Shown: positions 44,545 through 52,912 of the stretch, in pieces | How positions within the stretch are numbered: position 1 is the first letter of the stretch | Layout: every line of letters starts with the position of its first letter | Assembly: GCA_001296005.1 (NCBI GenBank) | Contig: LJHR01000005.1 | Coordinates: 186,001-250,000, forward strand | From: an alpha proteobacterium AAP38 | GTDB lineage: Bacteria; Pseudomonadota; Alphaproteobacteria; Azospirillales; Azospirillaceae | Reading direction: 5' to 3' | Length of the DNA stretch: 64,000 bases | Translations under genes and position numbers: made by a program | The notes under the pieces: model-generated | The model's input: only the letters and a program-made list of their open reading frames with translations | What the model was told of the DNA's origin: nothing | Database searches by the model: none

Positions 44545-46097
44545 CCGACGCTATCTCCATTCTCGACCGCATTGCGCGATTGGTTGACACGGGCACCGTA
44601 TTTGCGGCGGAACGCGCTGCGGTCCTGGGGGATATCTTCCCAGATGCCGGCGGCATCACCGGTGCCAACCCCTTCGAAGAAGGCGTTCATGGCATCGAAG
44701 CGATGCTTGTTGGCAATGGCCGCGTTGATCACCGGTGGCAGCGACCCCGGCCCCGCCGGACCCATCAGGGGACGGGCGGAGATCAGGTTGGTGAAGTAAA
44801 GGGCCGGCGTTCCCGCTTCCTTGGCCTTCTGGACCACGGGCGTGGTGCCGATGGCCAAGTCGGGTTTGAACTCGGCAAAGGCCGCAAGATCCTGTTCCAG
44901 CGAGGCGCGGAAGCGGACGATCACGCCCTTGGCCTTCAGCCATTCCGCATCTTCGGCATTGTACGGCGTCTTGGGACAGGCCGTGCCGACATAGCGCAGG
45001 TCAGCCCCCAGTTCGACCAGCAGCCGCCCGACCAGCAGTTCCGACCCTTCATAGCCTGACAGGGTGATGCGGCCATTGATGCGGTTGGCGGCAAGACCCG
45101 CCATGATGGCCGCGCGCATGGTGTTGCGCGTCTGATCGATCCGCGTCTGCGGCACGCCGCAGCGTTGCCCGATGGCTGACAGCCAGGCATCGGTACCGTC
45201 AAGCCCGATAGGGGCCGAGCCGACGATGGGCCGTCCGGCGGCTGTGAACTCCCGGAAGGTGGCCGTATAGAAAGGGTGGATGGCCGCGACGGCGGCACAA
45301 TCCAGCGCGGCATAGAGATCACGCCATTCCCGCACGGGAATGGTCGCCCCAACGGCCAGACCCATCGGGTCCAGCATATTGCCGATCACCACAGGATCGG
45401 CGGGGAACATTTCCCCCACCAGCGTTACGGTGGGCTTGTCCTTGAGGCCCGCACGCGGCATCTGCACCGGGCCGGCTTCTGCCTCCTGCCTCGCATAGGC
45501 CAGCATGGCGCCCGACAACACATCCTTGGCTTCTGCATGCGTGGGCACGCCAAAGCCGGGGACATCAATGCCGATGATGCGCACCCCGTCAATCTGCTTC
45601 GGCAGCATTTTCAGCGGCACGCCGGAGGCTGTGGGCACACAGAGATTGGTGACGATCACGGCATCATATTTGCCGGGATCGGCCATCTGATGCACCGCCT
45701 CGACAATATCTTCGTACAGCTTGCCGGTGACCAGCGTCTCCGAACTGAACGGCACATAGCCGACGGAGCGCTTGGCACCGTAGAAGTGCGAGGTGAAGGT
45801 GAGGCCATAGACGCAGCAGGCCGACCCCGACAGAATGGTCCCCACCCGCCGCATGCGCAGGCCGACCCGCAGCGACCCGAAGGCCGGGCACATGGATTGC
45901 GGCTGATCGTGCGGCCCCTTGGGGTAATCGCGCTCCAGCCGGTCCATCACCTCGTCATTACCGGCCGCACGGGCGGCGGCACGCGACAGTTCGACACCAC
46001 CATGGCACCCGGCGGCAGTAGCAGAGTGTCCGTCGTCCCCCGAAAGGGCCGTCTCGCCGGCAGCGTCGCGTGTGAAGTCCAAAGGCTGGTCGTCCAT
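44538..46097 (-). CDS. bchY: Chlorophyllide a reductase subunit BchY
   Basis: 519 residues, NifD-like. [16 protein letters not shown] and the following [12 protein letters not shown] supply cluster-ligand cysteines. The first ~35 residues are Ala/Gly-rich and variable. Works with BchZ as the catalytic component, fed by BchX. Ribosome site GAGGGGCACACAAG; gap of 12 nt to bchX. Confidence 0.95.
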   Translation of the reverse strand: MDDQPLDFTRDAAGETALSGDDGHSATAAGCHGGVELSRAAARAAGNDEVMDRLERDYPKGPHDQPQSMCPAFGSLRVGLRMRRVGTILSGSACCVYGLTFTSHFYGAKRSVGYVPFSSETLVTGKLYEDIVEAVHQMADPGKYDAVIVTNLCVPTASGVPLKMLPKQIDGVRIIGIDVPGFGVPTHAEAKDVLSGAMLAYARQEAEAGPVQMPRAGLKDKPTVTLVGEMFPADPVVIGNMLDPMGLAVGATIPVREWRDLYAALDCAAVAAIHPFYTATFREFTAAGRPIVGSAPIGLDGTDAWLSAIGQRCGVPQTRIDQTRNTMRAAIMAGLAANRINGRITLSGYEGSELLVGRLLVELGADLRYVGTACPKTPYNAEDAEWLKAKGVIVRFRASLEQDLAAFAEFKPDLAIGTTPVVQKAKEAGTPALYFTNLISARPLMGPAGPGSLPPVINAAIANKHRFDAMNAFFEGVGTGDAAGIWEDIPQDRSAFRRKYGARVNQSRNAVENGDSVGC

Positions 46098-46109
46098 CTT
46101 GTGTGCCCC

Positions 46110-47120
46110 TCAGACCCGGTCGTAGATGACTTCGAGCGAGGCGCGTTTCAGCGCACCCGCGGGGCACATATCTTCCGGCGTTGCCGGCTCCAGCTGGAAA
46201 TTGCCACCCGTCTGGCTGGCATCGAACAGGCCCAGCAGGCCGTCCTGATCCAGTGGGCGTGGCAGCACCGGCGGGGCTTCCGCCAGATTGATGGACAGCG
46301 CCTCAAACAGCGGACCCCAGCGGTTATCGGGCGTGCCGATGATCTGGTAGTTGGCGCTTTTGCGGCGGATATCCTCATCTTGCGGGATGGAGGCCAGGAC
46401 CGGGATGCCGACGGCGTCCGCAAAGGCCTGTGCCTCACCGGTGCCGTCATCCTTGTTAATGACCAGACCGGCCACGCCGACATTTCCGCCCAGATTGCGG
46501 AAATACTTCACCGCCGAGCAGACATTGTTGGCCACATACAGCGATTGCAGATCGTTGGAACCGACAACCACCACCTTCTGGCACATGTCGCGGGCAATCG
46601 GCAGGCCGAAGCCGCCGCAGACTACATCACCCAGGAAATCCAGCAGGACAAAGTCGAAGTCCCATTCATGGAACCCCAGCTTCTCCAACGTCTCAAACCC
46701 ATGGATGATGCCGCGACCGCCGCAGCCACGGCCAACTTCCGGCCCGCCCAGTTCCATGGCGAACACGCCATCGCGCTTGAAGCACACGTCGGAGATGGAC
46801 ACTTCCTGGCCCGCATCCTTGCGGCGCGAGGCCGTCTGAATGATGGTGGGGCAGGCACGGCCACCGAACAGCAGCGATGTCGTATCGCTTTTCGGGTCGC
46901 ACCCGATCAGCAGCACCTTCTTGCCCAACTGTGCCAGCATGTAGGACAGGTTGGCGAGCGTGAAGCTCTTGCCGATGCCGCCCTTGCCATAGATGGCAAT
47001 AATCTGGGTTTCCTTGGTTACCTTGCCGACATGCGGCGCATCGGGTTCGATGGCCGCCTCTTCACGCAGGCGCCTGCTCATAGTTTTCGGGCTGCTGCGG
47101 ACGTCCAGATCAAGACTCAT
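46110..47120 (-). CDS. bchX: Chlorophyllide a reductase iron protein BchX
   Basis: 336 residues, NifH-like ATPase. Walker [11 protein letters not shown] lies at about residues 44-53, and the two cluster cysteines fall in RGCGGRGII and VVCGGFGL. The C-terminal extension (CPAGALKRASLEVIYDRV) is specific to BchX versus BchL. Electron donor to BchYZ. It overlaps the bchC stop by ATGA. Confidence 0.95.
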   Translation of the reverse strand: MSLDLDVRSSPKTMSRRLREEAAIEPDAPHVGKVTKETQIIAIYGKGGIGKSFTLANLSYMLAQLGKKVLLIGCDPKSDTTSLLFGGRACPTIIQTASRRKDAGQEVSISDVCFKRDGVFAMELGGPEVGRGCGGRGIIHGFETLEKLGFHEWDFDFVLLDFLGDVVCGGFGLPIARDMCQKVVVVGSNDLQSLYVANNVCSAVKYFRNLGGNVGVAGLVINKDDGTGEAQAFADAVGIPVLASIPQDEDIRRKSANYQIIGTPDNRWGPLFEALSINLAEAPPVLPRPLDQDGLLGLFDASQTGGNFQLEPATPEDMCPAGALKRASLEVIYDRV

Positions 47121-48055
47121 GCGGCTTTCCTCCAGTCGATCACCATTTTCAGGCAGCCGAGGTCGTTGAACGCGGTTGAGTAGGCGGATGACGCCTGGGC
47201 CGGTGCGGCCCGGTGCGTCAGCAACCCGTCGAGGGACAGGCGCCCGGTTTCCACCAGCGCGATGACGGCGGAAACATCCTCCGGGCGGAATTCCGCCGCG
47301 ATGGACAGAGTCAGTTCCCGCATGAAGGCCGGCGCGAAGGCATAGCCAACGCGTTCTCCGTAGAAACCGGCCAGAACCAGCTCCGCCGGCTTGCGCAGGC
47401 GTGTGATGATCCCGTCGATGGCGGCGGCATCGCCGCTGGCATCAATGGCGGTGCCGTATCGGGCATCGCCGTCATCGCCGGGATCGGTCACTGTGTAACC
47501 GGTGGCACCGGGACGGCGCACAGGCGCCTTTTCCCAGACAGTCGGTGCCGCAAAACCAAGGGCCATCACAATGCGGGCGATCAACCGCCCCAGCACGCCA
47601 TGGCCGACAACCAGATCAACCGGCCCCCGTGCCCGCATCACCGCGTGGTGCGCGGTTGCCGCCAGGGCCAGCAGCACCCCATTCTCTTCCAGGGCCGGGC
47701 CAACCCTGAATACCCGTGCACCCGACACGATCAGTTGCGATGCATTGGCCCCAAACAGGCCCGCCGCATCGGCATAGCAACTGGCACCCGGTACAAACAC
47801 CATCTCGCCAACCTGATGCCCGGACAAAGGTCCGGCCTGAACCACGCGGCCGACGGTCTCGTACCCAGGGACCAAGGGATAGGCCATGCCGGGAAAACGC
47901 GGCATGGTCCCCTGGAAAAGCATCTTCTCCGTTCCTGTGGAAACGCCGCTGGCAACCGTCTCGACCACGACATCGGCGGGGCCGGGAACGTGGAGATCCA
48001 GCCGCCGAACGGCAACTTCTCCCGGTTTCTCGAACACGATGGCCGACGCGTACAT
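47117..48055 (-). CDS. bchC: Bacteriochlorophyllide a dehydrogenase BchC
   Basis: 312 residues from the ATG at 48055 (GGGGAGGCGACAAG upstream). The zinc-independent medium-chain dehydrogenase fold is shown by PLVPGYETVGRV and a nucleotide-binding VVGHGVLGRL segment. It oxidises the 3-hydroxyethyl group to acetyl, the last ring modification of bacteriochlorophyll a. First gene after the paired PpsR-box promoter; transcripts from crtE-crtF can also read in. Confidence 0.94.
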   Translation of the reverse strand: MYASAIVFEKPGEVAVRRLDLHVPGPADVVVETVASGVSTGTEKMLFQGTMPRFPGMAYPLVPGYETVGRVVQAGPLSGHQVGEMVFVPGASCYADAAGLFGANASQLIVSGARVFRVGPALEENGVLLALAATAHHAVMRARGPVDLVVGHGVLGRLIARIVMALGFAAPTVWEKAPVRRPGATGYTVTDPGDDGDARYGTAIDASGDAAAIDGIITRLRKPAELVLAGFYGERVGYAFAPAFMRELTLSIAAEFRPEDVSAVIALVETGRLSLDGLLTHRAAPAQASSAYSTAFNDLGCLKMVIDWRKAA

Positions 48056-48094
48056 CTTGTCGCCTCCCCAAGGCATAGCTTCTGATTACGCAAG

Positions 48095-48138
48095 TGTCAT
48101 ATTAAGTTGACACATATAACTGTCAATCAATATTTACA
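48095..48138 (-). promoter_or_regulatory. bchC promoter with paired PpsR/CrtJ boxes
   Basis: On the minus strand the distal box TGTAAATATTGATTGACA and the proximal box TGTCAACTTAATATGACA are both exact TGT-N12-ACA and are separated by 8 bp. The distal box ends in TTGACA (-35) and the proximal box contains TAATAT (-10), with a 16-bp spacer. Binding by PpsR would cover both elements. Cooperative binding to boxes 8 bp apart is established for CrtJ at the Rhodobacter capsulatus bchC promoter. Confidence 0.88.
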
Positions 48139-48164
48139 CTTTTTAACCGTCTGGCCCCGCCTTG

Positions 48165-49328
48165 CTATCGGCGGGCGGTGACCATAGTGGCGATCAGCGG
48201 GTTCGACGTGGTCACCGTGCGAACCGCCTGAAAGCCGGCGGATGACAGAAAGCCGGCGATTTCCTGCGCGCTACGGCAGCGCCCGGACCCCATGGCCAGG
48301 AAATAGAAGCCGAAATAGGCGGCGCTGAGCCGCGCGCCTTCCGACTTTCCATCCATGGCTTCGGCGATGATCAGCGTTGTTCCGGGGCGCAACGACCGGT
48401 GGAGATTGGCGAGAATGGCTGCCACCCGCGAATCATCATGGTCGCAGAGAATCCGGACCAGAGTGACGCAATCGGCATCATCGGGCAGCGGATCGCGAAC
48501 GAAATCCCCGCCATGAACTTGTGTGCGCGCGCCCAACCCCAGTGATTCCAGATGGTGGACGGCACGGTCGGCGACGGCGGGAAGGTCGAACAGCCGCAGT
48601 TCCAGGCTGGCATGGCGGTCGGCTGCGGCGGCCAGGAACGCGCCGTCGCCGCCCCCGACATCCAGAAGGATGTGCGTCTGTCCGAAATCATAGGCTGCCA
48701 GGATACAGTCGGCCATCATGGCCTGGCTTTCCCGCATCAGCAGGGAATAGCCATCGACCTCTGCGGCCTGTGGCCCCCCGGTCCCCATATCCCGGACATA
48801 AGCCCAATATTGGCGCAGTTCCGTCTGTGCGCCGGCAGTGCGCAGCAGATGGTCCGGTTCGGTCAGGTCGCGATACAGCATGGCATGGTGCAGCACCATG
48901 GCACCGAGTCCCCGGTCACTGGCCAGCACGGCCCCGGCATCATCCAGTACCCAGAGGTCGGGTGCAGGTTCAAGCAGAAGGCCCAAGGAAACGCTGGCCC
49001 GCAGCAGCACGCGCAGGCGCCCCTCCGGGATGCCCAGACGCGCGGCCAATGCCCCGGTTGTCGCCGGCGCGTCCTGCAAGGTCTCATAAAGCCCCAGCCG
49101 GACACCGGCCAGTAGCACCTGGGAGAAGATGAAGCCGCCGGTCAGGCGGAACAGGTCATTGGCCTTGCGGTTGCCGATACTGCGCAACAGCGGCAGCCGG
49201 GCAATCAGCCGGCGGAAACGGGGCGAGGCCACAAGCCGGTTGCGCCAGAGCCGCAGGCGCAGGGCAAGCGGCAGGCTGTCCGTCAGGACCGGCGGGATAA
49301 TCTGGCTTTTGGCGGACTGTGCCGACAT
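48165..49328 (-). CDS. crtF: Carotenoid O-methyltransferase CrtF
   Basis: 387 residues. A helical dimerisation domain (about 60-170) is followed by a SAM-binding Rossmann fold with LLDVGGGDGAFL, then the O-methyltransferase motifs (DADCVTLVRILCDHDD, LIIAEAMDG). It methylates the 1-hydroxyl of hydroxylated carotenoids in the spheroidene/spirilloxanthin routes. It lies 7 nt after crtE and about 110 nt upstream of bchC. Confidence 0.92.
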   Translation of the reverse strand: MSAQSAKSQIIPPVLTDSLPLALRLRLWRNRLVASPRFRRLIARLPLLRSIGNRKANDLFRLTGGFIFSQVLLAGVRLGLYETLQDAPATTGALAARLGIPEGRLRVLLRASVSLGLLLEPAPDLWVLDDAGAVLASDRGLGAMVLHHAMLYRDLTEPDHLLRTAGAQTELRQYWAYVRDMGTGGPQAAEVDGYSLLMRESQAMMADCILAAYDFGQTHILLDVGGGDGAFLAAAADRHASLELRLFDLPAVADRAVHHLESLGLGARTQVHGGDFVRDPLPDDADCVTLVRILCDHDDSRVAAILANLHRSLRPGTTLIIAEAMDGKSEGARLSAAYFGFYFLAMGSGRCRSAQEIAGFLSSAGFQAVRTVTTSNPLIATMVTARR

Positions 49329-49335
49329 GCCTGTG

Positions 49336-50205
49336 TCAAGCTGCGCTGACAGAGAGCGTCTTTGGCATCAGCCGCGTCGCCTCGTTCCGGATCATCGCGC
49401 GGAACGCATCGCGACCGGCGCAATCGGGTACACTGTCCGCAGCCGTTTCCACCAGGGTACGCAGATGTTTCAGCACTGCGGGAATGCCGAGCGAGATTGC
49501 GATGTTGGGCTTGCCATTGCGCCCATCCTGGCCGACCGGCTTGCCCATGCTGCCCGTCAGGCCGATGGCATCATAAAGATCATCCGCCACCTGATAGGCA
49601 GAACCCAGGGCATCGGCCAAAGTCAGCCAGTCCTGCGGGCTGCCGCCGGATGCCAAGGCGCCGGCAGAAACCGCGCCCGCGAACAGCGACGCCGTCTTGG
49701 CGCGATGATACTGGGTGATGTCGATCTCCGGCTCACTCTCCCACGCCTGGCCGGCGACAAGCCCATAGGGTGACCCCACGGCCTTGGCGATGGTGGCAAT
49801 CAATGGTGCCGTCAGGCGGGGATTGTGCAGGGTTTCCCGCGCCACCGTCTCAAACGCCGCCACGATCAGGCCGTCACCCACCAGAAGGGCAATATCCTCC
49901 CCGAACTCCGTATGCACGGATGTCTGTCCCCGGCGGGTGGCGGCGTTGTCGAAGCAGGGCATGTCGTCATGCACCAGGGAGGCGCAGTGCAGCAACTCAA
50001 TCCCCACAGCCGCCGCGTTGGCGGCCTGCGGGTCCCGGTCACCGCAGGCCGTCGCCACCGCCAGACACAGACGGGGCCGGATGCGTGCGCCGCCGGGGAA
50101 AACCGCGTGACGCAGCCCCTTGGCCAGAAGTGGAGGGCAGCCATTGGCCGTTGACAGCCGCAGGGCGAGCTGCAGTCCGGTTTCGATGCGCTCGGGCAAA
50201 TCCAT
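49336..50205 (-). CDS. crtE: Geranylgeranyl diphosphate synthase CrtE
   Basis: 289 residues, trans-prenyltransferase. First Asp-rich motif DDMPCFDN (from Asp80), second DDLYD (208-212). It makes the C20 precursor for carotenoids and the bacteriochlorophyll tail. ATG 50205 with AGGAGACGGCCCC is chosen over an upstream GTG at 50223. First gene of the crtEF-bchCXYZ-puf superoperon; divergent from crtD across a shared PpsR-box pair. Confidence 0.94.
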   Translation of the reverse strand: MDLPERIETGLQLALRLSTANGCPPLLAKGLRHAVFPGGARIRPRLCLAVATACGDRDPQAANAAAVGIELLHCASLVHDDMPCFDNAATRRGQTSVHTEFGEDIALLVGDGLIVAAFETVARETLHNPRLTAPLIATIAKAVGSPYGLVAGQAWESEPEIDITQYHRAKTASLFAGAVSAGALASGGSPQDWLTLADALGSAYQVADDLYDAIGLTGSMGKPVGQDGRNGKPNIAISLGIPAVLKHLRTLVETAADSVPDCAGRDAFRAMIRNEATRLMPKTLSVSAA

Positions 50206-50228
50206 GGGGCCGTCTCCTTGCACTTATT

Positions 50229-50272
50229 TGTCAATTTCATTTGACGATAAAAAGTGTAAATCTAAATTGACA
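50229..50272. promoter_or_regulatory. Divergent crtE/crtD promoter with paired PpsR/CrtJ boxes
   Basis: TGTCAATTTCATTTGACG (one mismatch to TGT-N12-ACA) and TGTAAATCTAAATTGACA (exact) are 8 bp apart. For crtD, TTGACG at the end of the first box and TAAATT inside the second form -35/-10 elements with a 16-bp spacer, the same geometry as at bchC. For crtE on the other strand TTTACA and GAAATT occupy the equivalent places. Confidence 0.8.
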
Positions 50273-50307
50273 CACCTTAAGCGAATGTCAATCCGCGAGG
50301 GACGGGC

Positions 50308-51885
50308 GTGAGCGGCGGAACTGAAAATGACGTGGTGATTGTTGGTGCCGGGATGGGCGGCCTGTCGGCTGCCCTGGTTCTGGCCAGTGCCGGTTTCAGG
50401 GTTGTGGTGGTTGATGGCGCGGCGGGGCCGGGCGGAAAACTGCGGCAGGTCGCGGCTGGCCGGCAGTCATTCGATGCCGGGCCGACCGTTCTGACCATGA
50501 AGTGGGTGTTCGATGCGCTTCTTTCCCGATGCGGCACGGCGTTGGAGTCGGAGGTTGGATTGGTCCGCTCCGACCTGCTGGCCCGGCATTACTGGCGGGG
50601 CGGTGAAGGGTTGGACCTGTTCGCGGATCTGGACCGCAATGCCGATGCCATCGGCGATTTCGCGGGCGCGCGAGAGGCTGCTGGCTTCCGACGCTTTGCC
50701 AATGACAGTGCCCGCATCTATCGATTGCTGGAACGCAGCTTCATTGATGCGCCCCGGCCCAATCCCTTATCGCTATCGGCCCGTATCGGGCTGCACCGGC
50801 CAGGGTCGTTGCTGGCGCTGAAGCCGTACAGCACGCTGTGGTCGGCGCTGTCGGACTATTTTGCCGATCCGCGTCTGCGGCAATTGTTCGGGCGCTATGC
50901 CACCTATTGCGGTTCGTCGCCGTTCCTGGCACCGGCCACACTGATGCTGGTGGCGCATGTGGAACAGGATGGCGTGTGGATCGTTGAGGGCGGCATGCAT
51001 CTTCTGGCCCGGCGCCTGATGGCGGTGGCGGAGCGTCTGGGGGTCGTGTTCCGGTTCGCAGAGAATGTCGTGTCCATCGATAAGGACCGTTCGGGCCGTG
51101 CCGTTACGGGTGTCACGACCGACCAGCAGCGGCAGATCGGGGCGGCATCGGTGATCTTCAATGGTGATGCAGCGGCCCTTGCCCCGCTGCTGGAGCCGGG
51201 CGAACTGCCACGCCGGCGGATGGGGCAGCGGTCTTTGTCGGCGCTGGTGGCCTGCGGTTCGGCCATCCCGTCGGGCGTACCGCTGGCCCATCACACAGTT
51301 TTCTTTTCCGACGATTACAAGGCGGAATTCGACGCCATCCTGCATCAGCGACGCCCACCGGCGGACCCCACCATTTATGTCTGTGCCCAGGACCGCACCG
51401 ATGCCGGCGCCTTGCGTGGGACGGTGGCGGGGGGCGGGGAACGGCTTTACAGCCTGATCAACATGCCGGCGGACGGCGATGGCCATGCCTATACGGAAAG
51501 CGAGATCGACCGATGTCTGTCTTCGATGGAACGTCGTCTGGCCCGCAACGGGCTGACCCTGCCGTTCGACAGGCGGGTGATGTCGATCACGGCACCGGAC
51601 GGGTTCAACCGTCTGTTTCCGGGTACGGGCGGCGCGCTGTACGGGATGGCATCGCATGGCGCCATGGCGTCCTTCCGACGGCCATCGTCGCAGGGCCCGA
51701 TCACGGGCCTGTATCTGGCGGGGGGCAGCGTGCATCCGGGACCAGGGGTGCCGATGGCGGCCCTGTCGGGCAAGATCGCCGCCGAACGGTTACTGGCGGA
51801 CCGGGCTTTGATCGACCGGTCCCGCCCGGTGGCTATCACTGGTGGTATGCCGATGCGGTCAGTGATTGCGGACACTACGCCCTGA
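50308..51885 (+). CDS. crtD: Hydroxycarotenoid 3,4-desaturase CrtD
   Basis: 525 residues, GTG start after GAGGGACGGGC. N-terminal FAD motif VGAGMGGLSAA (about 12-22) and C-terminal YLAGGSVHPGPGVPMAALSGK characterise the CrtI/CrtD desaturase family; the sequence is of the CrtD branch (GPTVLTMKWVFDALL). It introduces the 3,4 double bond in hydroxylated carotenoids. The C-terminal ~25 residues run past the usual family end and overlap the N-terminal coding part of crtC in another frame. Confidence 0.92.
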   Translation: MSGGTENDVVIVGAGMGGLSAALVLASAGFRVVVVDGAAGPGGKLRQVAAGRQSFDAGPTVLTMKWVFDALLSRCGTALESEVGLVRSDLLARHYWRGGEGLDLFADLDRNADAIGDFAGAREAAGFRRFANDSARIYRLLERSFIDAPRPNPLSLSARIGLHRPGSLLALKPYSTLWSALSDYFADPRLRQLFGRYATYCGSSPFLAPATLMLVAHVEQDGVWIVEGGMHLLARRLMAVAERLGVVFRFAENVVSIDKDRSGRAVTGVTTDQQRQIGAASVIFNGDAAALAPLLEPGELPRRRMGQRSLSALVACGSAIPSGVPLAHHTVFFSDDYKAEFDAILHQRRPPADPTIYVCAQDRTDAGALRGTVAGGGERLYSLINMPADGDGHAYTESEIDRCLSSMERRLARNGLTLPFDRRVMSITAPDGFNRLFPGTGGALYGMASHGAMASFRRPSSQGPITGLYLAGGSVHPGPGVPMAALSGKIAAERLLADRALIDRSRPVAITGGMPMRSVIADTTP

Positions 51886-52751
51886 CCATCATTGCCTTCA
51901 TCGGCTCCGTCTTCTCCCCCTACTATCATTGGTCCGGGCGGGAGCGGCCGGAGGATCATGTCGCCTTCAACGTCGCGCTCTATGGCCCGAACGGCAATAT
52001 CTGGTGCATGACCGAACGCGGGCAGGCCAGTCTGGACCGTGGGCGGGATCACCTGCGGATCGGGTCCAGCGGCATGGCGATGCACGATGGCAGGCTGGTG
52101 ATCGATTTCACGGAAACGGCCCTGCCCTGGCCGGGGCAGCGCCTGTTGCCACGCCGGGTCACCGGACGGGTTGAGTTGCACCCGGATATTGTCAGCGACG
52201 GCTATGTTGACCTGGATTCGGAGGGGCGGCACGTCTGGTCCCCCCGCATGCCCAAGGCCACGGCGATTGTCAGCTGCGATGCGCTGCCGGACGGTGGCTG
52301 GCGGGGGCGTGCCTATCATGACATGAATTATGGCCAGCGCCCGGTTGAACAGGATTTCATCGGCTGGGACTGGGCGCGGGGTAATGTGGGTGCCGGCGGC
52401 GATGCCGTCATCCTTTATGATGCCACACCGCGCATTGGGGCGCCCCGCCGTCTGGCCCTTCGCTACAGCGCTTCAGGAACGCCTGACATCCTTGACCTGC
52501 CGGCGCGTCAGGAACTGCCACGTGGGTTCTGGGGCGTGCGCAGTGGTATTGCCTGTGACGCGGACTGGTCCCCGACGCTTATCACGCGGCTGGAGGATTC
52601 GCCCTTTTATACACGGGCCTGTGTAGAGACTACGCTGGATGGACAACGACTGGAGATGGTCCATGAGACGCTGGATTGCCGCCGGCTGTCCAACCCATTG
52701 GTGCGGTTGATGCTGCCCTTCCGCATGCCGCGTCGGGCCCGGTCGGGGTGA
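51513..52751 (+). CDS. crtC: Carotenoid 1,2-hydratase CrtC, start unresolved
   Basis: The CrtC-like part runs from about 51819 (VPPGGYHWWYADAV) to the stop at 52751, roughly 310 residues, with motifs GSVFSPYYHW, FNVALYGP, YHDMNYGQRP and DFIGWDWARG. It adds water to the psi-end group of lycopene/neurosporene-type carotenoids. The only in-frame ATG/GTG/TTG upstream of this region is the ATG at 51513. The ~100 residues it would add are simply crtD read in another frame and do not resemble the family. True initiation could be at a non-canonical codon, by frameshift from crtD, or hidden by a sequence error; the coordinates give the only canonical start. Confidence 0.8.
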   Translation: MSVFDGTSSGPQRADPAVRQAGDVDHGTGRVQPSVSGYGRRAVRDGIAWRHGVLPTAIVAGPDHGPVSGGGQRASGTRGADGGPVGQDRRRTVTGGPGFDRPVPPGGYHWWYADAVSDCGHYALTIIAFIGSVFSPYYHWSGRERPEDHVAFNVALYGPNGNIWCMTERGQASLDRGRDHLRIGSSGMAMHDGRLVIDFTETALPWPGQRLLPRRVTGRVELHPDIVSDGYVDLDSEGRHVWSPRMPKATAIVSCDALPDGGWRGRAYHDMNYGQRPVEQDFIGWDWARGNVGAGGDAVILYDATPRIGAPRRLALRYSASGTPDILDLPARQELPRGFWGVRSGIACDADWSPTLITRLEDSPFYTRACVETTLDGQRLEMVHETLDCRRLSNPLVRLMLPFRMPRRARSG

Positions 52752-52753
52752 GG

Positions 52754-52912
52754 TCACGGGGTATTGTCATCTGTCTTGGCCTGCTTGGCCTCCCGCGCGG
52801 CGCGATCCTGCTTTTCATATCTGCGCAGGTCACGCCGCTGCCAGATGTAGAAGGCGATGGCGAGGCCGAAGACCATTCCCGCCTCGATCAGCCCGAAATA
52901 ATTCTCAGCCAA
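52754..52912 (-). CDS. Small single-helix membrane protein after crtB, function unknown
   Basis: 52 residues from a TTG at 52912 preceded by AAAGGTGG; a GTG at 52951 is an alternative. It overlaps the crtB stop by 8 nt. One membrane helix (GLIEAGMVFGLAIAFYIW) is followed by a strongly charged Arg/Lys/Glu/Asp tail. The layout of helix plus basic tail suggests a small integral membrane protein of the pigment operon. It converges with crtC, whose stop is 2 nt away. Confidence 0.5.
   Translation of the reverse strand: MAENYFGLIEAGMVFGLAIAFYIWQRRDLRRYEKQDRAAREAKQAKTDDNTP

Noticed and set aside
45276-47183. Open frame of 635 codons on the plus strand opposite bchY and bchX
   Set aside because: Antisense shadow: low-complexity translation, no family features, fully covered by two well-identified genes.
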